Origin: an uncultured Bacillaceae bacterium
Lineage (GTDB): Bacteria; Bacillota; Bacilli; Bacillales; Caldibacillaceae
NCBI GenBank assembly: GCA_937951955.1
Contig: CALGAD010000157.1
Location: forward strand, 1 to 7,315
Direction of reading: 5' to 3'
DNA length: 7,315 nucleotides
Under the pieces are notes generated by a model. That model was given only the letters and a program-made list of their open reading frames with translations. It searched no databases and had not been told where the DNA came from. A program made the position numbers and the translations under genes. Of the stretch, positions 1 to 6,223 are shown one piece after another. Numbering within the stretch: the first letter of the stretch is position 1; each line of letters opens with the position of its first letter.

Positions 1-164
1 ATGAAAATTCCTGGCCAAAACTGAAATCACAGGTAAATTGAATGGCAAACGCGAATCGCTCCGTAAAAGAAATAAAACTCAACTTGCTGTTAATTTTACA
101 ATAACCGATTAATCTGAAACCATGTATGGATTGGACCCTTACTGCCATTCTTTTATAAAAATTT
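1..164. other. Left-edge region with no convincing gene
   Basis: This AT-rich stretch lies downstream of the ABC transporter operon terminator. I read all frames. The longest open one is on the minus strand from an ATG at 148 to the window edge, about 49 codons. It has no good Shine-Dalgarno site, and its product is rich in Phe, Ile and Cys and resembles no family I know. The plus-strand frames are closed by stops within a few dozen codons. I treat the stretch as intergenic, though the minus-strand frame could in principle continue beyond the window. Confidence 0.4.
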
Positions 165-201
165 AAAAATAGAAAGTCCCCTTCAACAGGAAGTTGAAGG
201 G
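165..201 (-). terminator. Intrinsic terminator after the ABC exporter operon
   Basis: A perfect 9-bp inverted repeat (CCCTTCAAC at 179-187, GTTGAAGGG at 193-201) encloses a 5-base loop. On the minus strand the stem is followed, after a short GACTTTCTA stretch, by five T residues (169-165) and then a second T-rich tract. It begins 8 bases past the stop codon of the downstream ABC gene, which is the expected place for a rho-independent terminator. The gap between stem and T-run makes its efficiency uncertain. Confidence 0.75.
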
Positions 202-208
202 AGTTCGT

Positions 209-2041
209 TTACTCATTTAACATTTTAAACTGGGTTCGCAACAGTTGATAATATTCGCCCCGTAACTCCATTAACTGTTCGTGATTGCCCGCTTCGATGA
301 TTTCCCCGTGATCTAACACGTATATTTTATCAGCATCGCGAATCGTCGATAACCGGTGGGCGATGATGATGGACGTACGTCCTTTCAGCAGTTCATTTAA
401 TGCTTTTTGAATCTGCACTTCCGTTTCCGTATCAATGCTCGCGGTGGCTTCATCGAGGATTAAAATTTTTGGATCGGCAAGCAATGTCCGGGCAAAGGAT
501 AGCAATTGTCGTTCCCCGACCGACAAAATATTCCCCCGCTCTTCTACTTCCGTATCATAACCGTAAGGAAGCCGATTAATGAAATGGTCCGCTCCGACAG
601 CACGGGCTGCCGCTTCTACTTCTTCATCCGTCGCATCGGGACGACCAAAGCGAATATTATCCAGAATGCTTCCGGAAAAGATAAAGGTTTCTTGTAAAAC
701 GATACTGATATGTTTTCTTAAACTGCGCAATGAGATATCCCGTACATCGATGCCATCGATGAGCACTTGCCCGTCGGTTACATCGTAAAAGCGGCTGATC
801 AAATTGGCAATCGTCGTCTTCCCGGAGCCGGTATGGCCAACTAAAGCGACCGTCTCCCCGGGGTTGATATCTAGATTGATCCCGTTGAGTGCCGTGCGTT
901 TTTGATCATAAGAAAACACAACATTCTTAAACTGGATATGGCCTTTCACATCATCCAGTTCCTTCGCTTCCGGTTTATCCGCGACGAGCGGTTTTTCATC
1001 CAGATACTCAAAAATTCTTTCCGAAGAAGCCATGGCGACTAATAATTGATTATAAAACTGTCCGAGACGGGAAATCGGTTCCCAGAACATCCCGATATAA
1101 AATGCAAAGGAGGCGAATACACCGATTGTAATATCGCCAGGTCCGAGCAATAAATACGTTCCGTAAAGAATTAAAATGACCGTGCCGACCGCATTCGTCA
1201 AATCAACGAGGGGCCGGAAAAGGGAGTCCTTTTTTATCGCCGTGCGAAACTTTTCAAACGTATCGATGTTAATTCCTTCAAAAAAGGCCATATTTTCCAC
1301 TTCTTGCGTGAACGCCTGGGTCGTCCGGATCCCCTGCAAGCTTTCATTTAAATGCGAATTTAATTTCGATTGAATTAACCGGACCTCTTGCCAGGCGCGG
1401 CGAATATTCCTGCGCAATTTCGATGAGATGATAAACATGAGCGGAAGCACAATTAGAACGGCCAATGTCAATTTCGGACTTAAGGAGAATAAAATACCGA
1501 CAATGCCGGCCAGCATGATAATATCCATTAATACATTGATTACACCGCTTGTAAATAAATCTTGCAAGGAGTTCGTATCGTTCATGATCCTGACGAGGAT
1601 CGATCCACCCGATCGTTTATCAAAGAAGTTATGGGACAAGTTTTGCACGTGAACGAACATTTCCCTACGAATATCAAAAATAACATTTTGCCCCAACTCG
1701 TTCGTCCAGCGGATGCGTAAATAGTTGGCGAGATAAGAGACAAGATACAAAAGAGCAACGAGAATAACCATGTTTATAAGCAGGGCACCGTTTTTTTCAA
1801 CGATCGCTTTTTCCAGAATCCAGTACCCGATAATAATCGGGATCGCCAGCCGGATAACCGTATTCAGCAGCACGACAGCTAGCGATTTCGGTACGAGATT
1901 TTTCATATACGGCTTCATAAATTGCATGAGGCGCAGCATTTGCTGCCAGTTAAACGGTTTTTCAATCACCCGATCTTGTGAATAATGAAAGCGATGGAGA
2001 ACATTCGGGTTCACGTTTTTCTTTTTCTTAATCATTTCCAC
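209..2041 (-). CDS. ABC exporter half-transporter, subunit with the catalytic glutamate (heterodimer partner 2)
   Basis: This 610-residue half-transporter has a six-helix ABCB-type membrane domain (about residues 45-335) followed by an ATPase domain (about 368-605). A cytosolic Lys-rich N-terminal tail of about 35 residues precedes the first helix. ATPase motifs are the A-loop Tyr378, Walker A GHTGSGKT (402-409), Q-loop Gln450, signature LSVGE (506-510), Walker B ILILD with catalytic Glu531, and His562. The signature departs from LSGGQ at two positions while Walker B is canonical, which is complementary to the upstream partner. By family knowledge such pairs form one heterodimeric exporter (BmrC/BmrD, TM287/288 and LmrC/LmrD types) that expels drugs or lipophilic compounds; the substrate cannot be read from sequence. 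The length resembles B. subtilis YfiC or YknV more than the longer BmrD, so I assign no symbol. The start is GTG at 2041, with a perfect Shine-Dalgarno 10 bases upstream. An in-frame ATG at 2035 would lie 16 bases from that site and is less likely. No C39 peptidase domain is present, so a bacteriocin exporter is unlikely. Confidence 0.93.
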   Translation of the reverse strand: MEMIKKKKNVNPNVLHRFHYSQDRVIEKPFNWQQMLRLMQFMKPYMKNLVPKSLAVVLLNTVIRLAIPIIIGYWILEKAIVEKNGALLINMVILVALLYLVSYLANYLRIRWTNELGQNVIFDIRREMFVHVQNLSHNFFDKRSGGSILVRIMNDTNSLQDLFTSGVINVLMDIIMLAGIVGILFSLSPKLTLAVLIVLPLMFIISSKLRRNIRRAWQEVRLIQSKLNSHLNESLQGIRTTQAFTQEVENMAFFEGINIDTFEKFRTAIKKDSLFRPLVDLTNAVGTVILILYGTYLLLGPGDITIGVFASFAFYIGMFWEPISRLGQFYNQLLVAMASSERIFEYLDEKPLVADKPEAKELDDVKGHIQFKNVVFSYDQKRTALNGINLDINPGETVALVGHTGSGKTTIANLISRFYDVTDGQVLIDGIDVRDISLRSLRKHISIVLQETFIFSGSILDNIRFGRPDATDEEVEAAARAVGADHFINRLPYGYDTEVEERGNILSVGERQLLSFARTLLADPKILILDEATASIDTETEVQIQKALNELLKGRTSIIIAHRLSTIRDADKIYVLDHGEIIEAGNHEQLMELRGEYYQLLRTQFKMLNE

Positions 2042-2044
2042 GAA

Positions 2045-3808
2045 TTAAAGGACCTCCTTTACACCAGATTGTAATACCGCTTTTTGGTCCTTGTACTGAA
2101 TATTGTAGATTCGCTCATACGGTCCATTATTCCGGATGAGTTCCTCATGGGTACCCCGCTCGACAATTTTCCCGTCTTCCAGGACTAAAATGAGATCGGC
2201 GTTTTTAATCGAAGAGATCCGGTGGGCAATAATAAAGGTTGTTCGCCCCTCCATCACCTCTTTCAGCGCCGATTGAATGGCGAATTCTGTTTCCATATCG
2301 ACCGCACTCGTCGCATCATCGAGGATGAGAATGCGGGGATTTAAACAGAGCGCACGGGCGATAGCAATACGCTGTTTTTGCCCGCCAGATAAACCGAGGC
2401 CGCGTTCCCCTAAAATCGTGTCGTATTGATCTGGAAGTTCCATAATAAAATCATGAGCCTGGGCACGTTTGGCGGCGGCAACAATTTCTTCCATCGTTGC
2501 ATCGGGTCGTCCGTAAGCGATATTGGCTTTAATACTGGATGAAAATAAAAACGATTCTTGCATCACAAAGCCGATTTGCGAACGCAACGTGTTTAATTCA
2601 AAGTCTTTAACGTTAATGCCGTCAATCAATACTTCCCCTTCTGTCACATCGTAAAAGCGGGGAATTAGTTGCGTGATGCTCGTTTTCCCGGAACCGGTAG
2701 CACCGATTAAACCGATCGTACTTCCCGCCGGTGCCTTAAACGATATTTGCTCCAGCGCGGGGGTTTTCTCGCCCGGATACAGGAGGCGGACATTTTTAAA
2801 CTCGACATCGCCATTTATCGGTTGTTTTTTAACCGGATCGGGACGTTCCTTGATTTCATTCGGCTCTTCCAGTATTTCCAGGAGCCGCTCTCCAGCTGCT
2901 TTAGCCTGCGAATACATATTGATAATGAAACCGAGCATCATAATCGGATGAACGATATAGCCGACCAAACTATAAAAGGCTACCAACTCCCCTGGATTGA
3001 TTTCTCCATGAATGACTAAATAACCGCCATAAGATAGTAGAAAAATAATACAGAGAGCACCGATAAATTCCATTAACGGGAAATACTTTGCCCAAATATT
3101 CGAGTTAAAAATATTTTTCTCGCGAAAATCCGTATTATTTTCATAAAATCTGTCAATCTCATAATCTTCCTTGGATAGGGCCTTCACCGTTTTAATCCCG
3201 CTAATATTTTCCTGGACCTTCGTGTTTAACTTCCCGAAGGAGCGTCGCACTGCCCGGAAAGCGGGATGGACTTGTTTATCAAATTTGTAAACTACAACTA
3301 ATAAAAATGGTAATGACATTAATGTGACGATCGTTAATTTCACCGAATACGTCAGCATGATCAGCATGCTGATTCCCACAAATAAGAAAAAGCGAACAAG
3401 CTCCGTAATCCCAAAGGCGAGGAAGAACCTGAACCCGTGTACATCCGCAGTAAGACGCGACATCAGGTCACCCGTTTTGGCATTATCGTAATAACGAAAC
3501 GGTAAAAATTGGAGTTTTTCGTACAGCTTTTCCCGCAAGCGGTACATCGTCGTGATACCGAATAAACTGCCTGTATAATGTTGGATATATGTAGAAACTC
3601 CTTTAATAACCATCAGCAAGAAATATCCAGTCACCAGGATCAAGACAATGTCAGACCGGCCGCCTAAAATGACTTCATCGATTGTCTGCTGGAGTAGTAC
3701 CGGGTAAACCAGGGTGATTGCCGTAGTGATGATCATAAAAATAATGGAAATCAGCAAATACTTTTTGTACGGCATATAAAAATCCTTTAACTTTTTAAAA
3801 ACAAGCAA
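2045..3808 (-). CDS. ABC exporter half-transporter, subunit with the degenerate Walker B (heterodimer partner 1)
   Basis: This 587-residue protein has an ABCB-type membrane domain of six helices (about residues 16-300; clear hydrophobic segments near 17-39, 53-75, 129-175 and 243-300) and an ATPase domain (about 334-575). Motifs are the A-loop Tyr344, Walker A GATGSGKT (369-376), Q-loop Gln417, canonical signature LSGGQ (473-477), Walker B ILILD with Asp498 in place of the catalytic Glu, and His529. Its good signature should complete the active ATP site with the partner's Walker A and B, while its own Walker B with the partner's LSVGE makes the degenerate site. This is the asymmetry known in BmrC/BmrD and TM287/288. 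Length fits YfiB- or YknU-like proteins, but I cannot choose between them. The start is taken as TTG 3808 because GGAGAGGGGG lies 7 bases upstream and the extra residues match the usual lead-in helix. ATG at 3775 with its own AAAGGA site is a second possible start giving 576 residues. It is the first gene of a two-gene operon. Confidence 0.92.
   Translation of the reverse strand: MLVFKKLKDFYMPYKKYLLISIIFMIITTAITLVYPVLLQQTIDEVILGGRSDIVLILVTGYFLLMVIKGVSTYIQHYTGSLFGITTMYRLREKLYEKLQFLPFRYYDNAKTGDLMSRLTADVHGFRFFLAFGITELVRFFLFVGISMLIMLTYSVKLTIVTLMSLPFLLVVVYKFDKQVHPAFRAVRRSFGKLNTKVQENISGIKTVKALSKEDYEIDRFYENNTDFREKNIFNSNIWAKYFPLMEFIGALCIIFLLSYGGYLVIHGEINPGELVAFYSLVGYIVHPIMMLGFIINMYSQAKAAGERLLEILEEPNEIKERPDPVKKQPINGDVEFKNVRLLYPGEKTPALEQISFKAPAGSTIGLIGATGSGKTSITQLIPRFYDVTEGEVLIDGINVKDFELNTLRSQIGFVMQESFLFSSSIKANIAYGRPDATMEEIVAAAKRAQAHDFIMELPDQYDTILGERGLGLSGGQKQRIAIARALCLNPRILILDDATSAVDMETEFAIQSALKEVMEGRTTFIIAHRISSIKNADLILVLEDGKIVERGTHEELIRNNGPYERIYNIQYKDQKAVLQSGVKEVL
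2052..2060 (-). promoter_or_regulatory. Ribosome binding site of the downstream ABC gene, inside the end of the upstream ABC gene
   Basis: AAAGGAGGT on the minus strand is a full match to the anti-Shine-Dalgarno sequence and forms part of the last codons of the upstream ABC gene (Val-Lys-Glu-Val-Leu-stop). It lies 10 bases before GTG 2041. Placing the site inside the preceding reading frame, with 3 bases between stop and start, suggests coupled translation and matched amounts of the two subunits. Confidence 0.85.
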
Positions 3809-3815
3809 AAAATTG

Positions 3816-3825
3816 CCCCCTCTCC
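3816..3825 (-). promoter_or_regulatory. Ribosome binding site for the TTG start at 3808
   Basis: The minus-strand sequence GGAGAGGGGG lies 7 bases before TTG 3808. It supports the TTG start over the internal ATG at 3775, which has a shorter site (AAAGGA, 3783-3788) also at 7-base spacing. Both could be used. Confidence 0.6.
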
Positions 3826-3850
3826 AAAAATCAAAACGATTTATCTAATA

Positions 3851-3879
3851 ACTATACTCCTATTTCATTAGAATTTCTA
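3851..3879 (-). promoter_or_regulatory. Candidate sigma-A promoter for the ABC exporter operon
   Basis: On the minus strand, TAGAAA (3874-3879, 4 of 6 to TTGACA) and TATAGT (3851-3856, 5 of 6 to TATAAT) are separated by 17 bases. The predicted transcript would start near 3844, about 35 bases before the TTG start, and the pair lies between the dhaM terminator and the ABC genes. It is a prediction by eye, and I see no obvious operator or leader hairpin. Confidence 0.5.
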
Positions 3880-3956
3880 CTATTTGAGACGAATTGCTTT
3901 TTAAATCGAGGAATCGTAAATGAACACTGATCACTGGCAGGTAAATCATTTTATTT

Positions 3957-4001
3957 AAAAATTAATAGGCTTTAGCCCGTAATCATCTCGTGCTAAAGCC
4001 T
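3957..4001 (-). terminator. Intrinsic terminator after dhaM
   Basis: A perfect 10-bp inverted repeat (AGGCTTTAGC at 3967-3976, GCTAAAGCCT at 3992-4001) encloses a 15-base loop. On the minus strand it is followed by ATTAATTTTT. It begins 35 bases after the dhaM stop codon and separates the dha genes from the ABC operon. The loop is rather long and the T-tract interrupted, so some read-through is possible. Confidence 0.7.
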
Positions 4002-4036
4002 GATCGACTGGTAGGAATTGATTCGCTTTTATTTTT

Positions 4037-4423
4037 CTACTGGTTGTTAGAAAAAGTTTCTTTGACACGCTTGAAAACTTCTTTTAAATCATGTCCCATG
4101 CTTGCCTCGACGGCGGCCACATAAGCGCCTTCGACGAGCGGGATACCCTCGGCTACGATGACTTTATCCAGGGACAATTGCTCCACCGCCATCTCCGCAT
4201 TCATCATGGCACTTCCGAGGTCATAAAAAACGAGAACGCCTTTTTCCGTATACGCCTTTTCAATCGCCTCCATTATTTTCGGAAAACTCGTCCCGATTTC
4301 CCCGGTATCCGTACCTCCCGCCGTTTGTATCGGTACATCGGTAACTACTTCTTCAAGGATTTCTTTAATCCCCTCCGCCACCCTGGCACTATGGGAGACG
4401 AGTACGATCCCGACCTTAGCCAA
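4037..4423 (-). CDS. dhaM: Phosphotransferase subunit DhaM of PTS-dependent dihydroxyacetone kinase (single EIIA-like domain)
   Basis: DhaM takes a phosphoryl group from HPr~P and passes it to the ADP held on DhaL. The motif VGIVLVSHS near the N-terminus carries the active histidine (residue 11 from the start chosen here, equivalent to E. coli DhaM His9). Further family blocks are GGTDTGEIGTS and DLGSAMMNAEMA. At 128 residues it is one mannose-family EIIA-like domain, as in Lactococcus lactis. E. coli DhaM is about 470 residues because it also carries HPr-like and Enzyme I-like domains, so the short length is the normal Gram-positive form, not a truncation. I place the start at TTG 4423. A near-perfect ribosome site (4429-4439) lies 5 bases upstream of it, whereas the in-frame GTG at 4432 (131 residues) sits inside that ribosome site. 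The start is 1 base past the dhaL stop codon, so translation is probably coupled. It is the last gene of the dha unit. Confidence 0.93.
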   Translation of the reverse strand: MAKVGIVLVSHSARVAEGIKEILEEVVTDVPIQTAGGTDTGEIGTSFPKIMEAIEKAYTEKGVLVFYDLGSAMMNAEMAVEQLSLDKVIVAEGIPLVEGAYVAAVEASMGHDLKEVFKRVKETFSNNQ

Positions 4424-4424
4424 C

Positions 4425-5045
4425 TCACTCACCTTCTTTCATCACTTCAGCAAGGGATACGAATAAATAATAGGAAGATAAAGCTCCGGGATCGATATGT
4501 CCGATCGATCGTTCTTTTAAATAACTGGCACGACCTTTTAATGCCCGCAATTCTTTCGTAGCTTCCATCGCCCGCTTCGCTGTTGCGCTCAGTTCATCCC
4601 AGTCGATTTCTTCATGATCACGTATGTAGCTGACAACCGGATTCCATACATCCACCATCGTTTTATCACCGGGCTTGGCTTTCCCCCGCTGTTGCAAACC
4701 GTTTAAAGCTTCCGCCACGGCTGTTGCAAAATCCGCTTTCGTAACACTTTCTTTATCCTTCAGGGCCATTGACATTTTTAAAAAGGCCGTGCCGTACAGC
4801 GGACCGGAAGCACCACCTACTTTGGACATAATCGTCATGGCTACATCTTTGAAAACATCGCTGACCGTCGCATATTCTACTGTATCCAATTTTTTCATCA
4901 CTTCGTTGAAGCCCCGAGCCAGATTGATACCGTGATCTCCATCGCCGATCGCTTGATCCAGCGAAGTTAAATCATCCTTATGTTCATTTACTTTTTCATG
5001 CATGCGCTTCATCCACTGAATCGCATTGTTAACAGTGATGTTCAC
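4425..5045 (-). CDS. dhaL: Dihydroxyacetone kinase ADP-binding subunit DhaL
   Basis: DhaL holds ADP permanently as a coenzyme. The ADP is rephosphorylated by DhaM, and DhaL then transfers the phosphoryl group to dihydroxyacetone bound on DhaK, giving dihydroxyacetone phosphate in the cytosol. The Mg-binding aspartates are present in LDQAIGDGDHG as Asp30, Asp35 and Asp37, at the same numbers as in E. coli DhaL. Other conserved blocks are VGGASGPLYG (76-85), KPGDKTMVD (124-132) and the GRASYLKERSIGHIDPG segment (171-187). The 206-residue length is typical of the family. The start is GTG 5045, with AAGGAGGG 6 bases upstream. It lies 68 bases after dhaK, in an intergenic region filled by a strong hairpin, and its stop falls 1 base before the proposed dhaM start. 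The gene looks intact. Confidence 0.96.
   Translation of the reverse strand: MNITVNNAIQWMKRMHEKVNEHKDDLTSLDQAIGDGDHGINLARGFNEVMKKLDTVEYATVSDVFKDVAMTIMSKVGGASGPLYGTAFLKMSMALKDKESVTKADFATAVAEALNGLQQRGKAKPGDKTMVDVWNPVVSYIRDHEEIDWDELSATAKRAMEATKELRALKGRASYLKERSIGHIDPGALSSYYLFVSLAEVMKEGE
4429..4439 (-). promoter_or_regulatory. Ribosome binding site that decides the dhaM start
   Basis: AAAGAAGGTGA on the minus strand matches the ideal AAAGGAGGTGA at 10 of 11 positions and overlaps the last codons of dhaL. The in-frame GTG at 4430-4432 is part of this site and cannot easily serve as the start as well. TTG 4423, 8 bases after its AAGAAGG core, is well placed. Confidence 0.65.
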
Positions 5046-5051
5046 CGCTGA

Positions 5052-5059
5052 CCCTCCTT
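5052..5059 (-). promoter_or_regulatory. Ribosome binding site of dhaL (GTG start)
   Basis: AAGGAGGG on the minus strand lies 6 bases before GTG 5045 and supports this non-ATG start. It begins only 6 bases after the base of the dhaK-dhaL hairpin, so folding of that hairpin could influence ribosome access. Confidence 0.75.
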
Positions 5060-5065
5060 ACATAA

Positions 5066-5107
5066 ACCGTTAACGGTAGAAACGATATGCCGTTTCTACC
5101 GTTCGGT
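5066..5107 (-). promoter_or_regulatory. Long bulged hairpin between dhaK and dhaL
   Basis: A perfect 13-bp inverted repeat (5072-5084 with 5091-5103; arms AACGGTAGAAACG and CGTTTCTACCGTT) encloses a 6-base loop, GCATAT in the transcript. It is extended by a further 4 bp (ACCG 5066-5069 with CGGT 5104-5107) across a 2-base bulge at 5070-5071. The left part also contains the 12-base palindrome ACCGTTAACGGT (5066-5077). No T-run follows on the minus strand, so it is not a standard terminator. Its place after the dhaK stop and just before the dhaL ribosome site suggests an mRNA processing or stability element, or a translational control. An operator function for a DNA-binding dimer is an alternative. 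Confidence 0.6.
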
Positions 5108-5113
5108 CATGAT

Positions 5114-6109
5114 TTACTTTTTAAAAGCGGGGGTATTTGCCGGAGCCGCCAGTAATTCTTTCAATTCCTCATCGAGTTTTAAAAGCGTTACCGAGCATCC
5201 GGCCATCTCTAACGAAGTCATGTAATTGCCAACAAACGTTTCATGTACGTTAATGCCTTTTTCTTTTAAGAGCTGCTGGACTTTGCGGTTGACGATGAAA
5301 AGCTCCATCTCCGGAGTTGCTCCCATCCCGTTAATCATCACGGCAACTTCATCATTTTCCTTAAATTCCATATCTTCTAAAATATGGGACGTCAACGTTT
5401 CAGCAATCTCATCGGCAGTGGCAATCGGCTTTCTTTCGATTCCCGGTTCCCCATGAATACCGATGCCGACTTCCATCTCATTTTCACCGAGTTCAAATCC
5501 CGGTTTGCCTGCAGCAGGAACGGTGCAGGGAGTGAGGGCCATGCCCATGGAACGAACGTTGTTCACTACTTTTTCTGCAACCGCTTTAATTTCCGCGAGT
5601 GAAGCACCCTGTTCCGCTTTAGCCCCGGCAATTTTATGAACGAAAACAGTGCCGGCAATCCCGCGGCGTCCGGTCGTATACGTGCTATCTTCCACCGCCA
5701 CATCATCATTGACAATCACACTTTCTACCGGAATTCCTTCCGCTTCGGCCAGTTCAGCAGCCATTTCAAAGTTCATGACATCGCCGGTATAATTCTTAAT
5801 AACCAAAAATACGCCCTTGCCGCTATTCACTGCTTTAATCGCTTCAAAGATCTGATCCGGTGTCGGTGATGTAAATACTTCACCGCAGACAGCCGCATCG
5901 AGCATGCCCTTTCCGACATAACCAGCATGGGCTGGCTCATGACCGCTGCCGCCACCGCTAATTACACCAACTTTGTTCTGTACGGGAGCATCTTGCCGAA
6001 CAATCACAGAAGTCCCTTCCAGTAACTTCAGTTCGTTTGGATAGGCTAATACAAGTCCTTCTAGCATTTCCTGAACTACTTGTTCCGGATGATTAATAAT
6101 TTTTTTCAT
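5114..6109 (-). CDS. dhaK: Dihydroxyacetone kinase substrate-binding subunit DhaK
   Basis: DhaK binds dihydroxyacetone covalently as a hemiaminal on a histidine and presents it to DhaL~ADP-phosphate for phosphorylation. The covalent histidine is His219 in GIGIHGEPG (equivalent to E. coli His218). His57 in GGGSGHEPAH (E. coli His56) and Asp110 in NYTGD (E. coli Asp109) complete the active site. The 331-residue length fits Firmicutes DhaK proteins. It ends after the DhaK domain and lacks the fused DhaL-like ATP domain of ATP-dependent kinases, which agrees with separate dhaL and dhaM genes. Because the full catalytic set is present, it should be the enzyme and not DhaQ, the non-enzymatic DhaK paralogue used as a coactivator in Lactococcus. 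The ATG start has AAAGGAG (6121-6127) 11 bases upstream, slightly far. It is the first gene of dhaKLM, 114 bases after glpK. Confidence 0.96.
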   Translation of the reverse strand: MKKIINHPEQVVQEMLEGLVLAYPNELKLLEGTSVIVRQDAPVQNKVGVISGGGSGHEPAHAGYVGKGMLDAAVCGEVFTSPTPDQIFEAIKAVNSGKGVFLVIKNYTGDVMNFEMAAELAEAEGIPVESVIVNDDVAVEDSTYTTGRRGIAGTVFVHKIAGAKAEQGASLAEIKAVAEKVVNNVRSMGMALTPCTVPAAGKPGFELGENEMEVGIGIHGEPGIERKPIATADEIAETLTSHILEDMEFKENDEVAVMINGMGATPEMELFIVNRKVQQLLKEKGINVHETFVGNYMTSLEMAGCSVTLLKLDEELKELLAAPANTPAFKK

Positions 6110-6146
6110 GGGGAATTCCGCTCCTTTCTTTTACGTATCTACATTC

Positions 6147-6152
6147 ATTGTA
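6147..6152 (-). promoter_or_regulatory. Candidate -10 element of a dhaKLM promoter
   Basis: TACAAT on the minus strand matches TATAAT at 5 of 6 positions and lies 37 bases before the dhaK ATG, immediately after the glpK terminator. The -35 region is poor: the best match I see, ACGACT at 18-base spacing, agrees at 3 of 6 and falls inside the terminator stem. An overlapping TATAGT (6152-6157) is an alternative. A promoter here would make sense of the upstream terminator, but the sequence evidence is weak. Confidence 0.3.
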
Positions 6153-6166
6153 CTATAAATAAATAG

Positions 6167-6203
6167 AAAAAGTCGTAATCATTTTTAGGAGATTACGACT
6201 TTT
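6167..6203 (-). terminator. Intrinsic terminator after glpK
   Basis: A perfect 13-bp inverted repeat (AAAAGTCGTAATC at 6168-6180, GATTACGACTTTT at 6191-6203) has a 10-base loop. On the minus strand the descending arm runs into TTTTTCTATTT. It begins about 20 bases after the glpK stop. The stem is fairly AT-rich, so it may terminate only part of transcription and let some glpK messages continue into dhaK. Confidence 0.8.
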
Positions 6204-6223
6204 CCAAATTGGTAAATTAGTAG

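Noticed and set aside
2..148. Minus-strand open frame of about 49 codons running off the left edge from an ATG at 148
   Set aside because: It has no clear ribosome site, an odd composition rich in Phe, Ile and Cys, no recognisable motif, and starts within the T-rich tail area of the ABC operon terminator. It could only be reconsidered with sequence beyond the edge.
209..3808. ABC pair as a bacteriocin or peptide-processing exporter
   Set aside because: Neither subunit has an N-terminal C39 peptidase domain, and no small precursor peptide or immunity gene is visible in the flanking intergenic regions.
3921..3947. Repeat-like segment with CAGTG and GTAAAT units between dhaM and the ABC operon
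   Set aside because: The units are only 5 to 6 bases long, are not regularly arranged, and are within what chance allows in AT-rich spacer DNA.
4037..4423. DhaM considered as a truncated gene because E. coli DhaM has additional HPr-like and Enzyme I-like domains
   Set aside because: Single-domain DhaM is the normal form in Lactococcus and other Firmicutes, and the frame ends cleanly before a terminator with no remnant of further domains downstream.
4091..4561. Plus-strand open frame of 156 codons opposite dhaM and dhaL
   Set aside because: It lies antisense to two well-supported genes, spans their junction, has no ribosome site that I can see, and its translation resembles no protein family. 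It is a shadow frame.
5066..5107. dhaK-dhaL hairpin as an intrinsic terminator
   Set aside because: No T-run follows the stem on the minus strand; the bases after it are AACGGTTTATG. Termination there would also cut off dhaL and dhaM from dhaK.
6110..6166. Catabolite-responsive (cre) site for CcpA before dhaK or before the ABC operon
   Set aside because: I scanned both upstream regions for the WTGNAANCGNWNNCA pattern and found only sequences with three or more mismatches.
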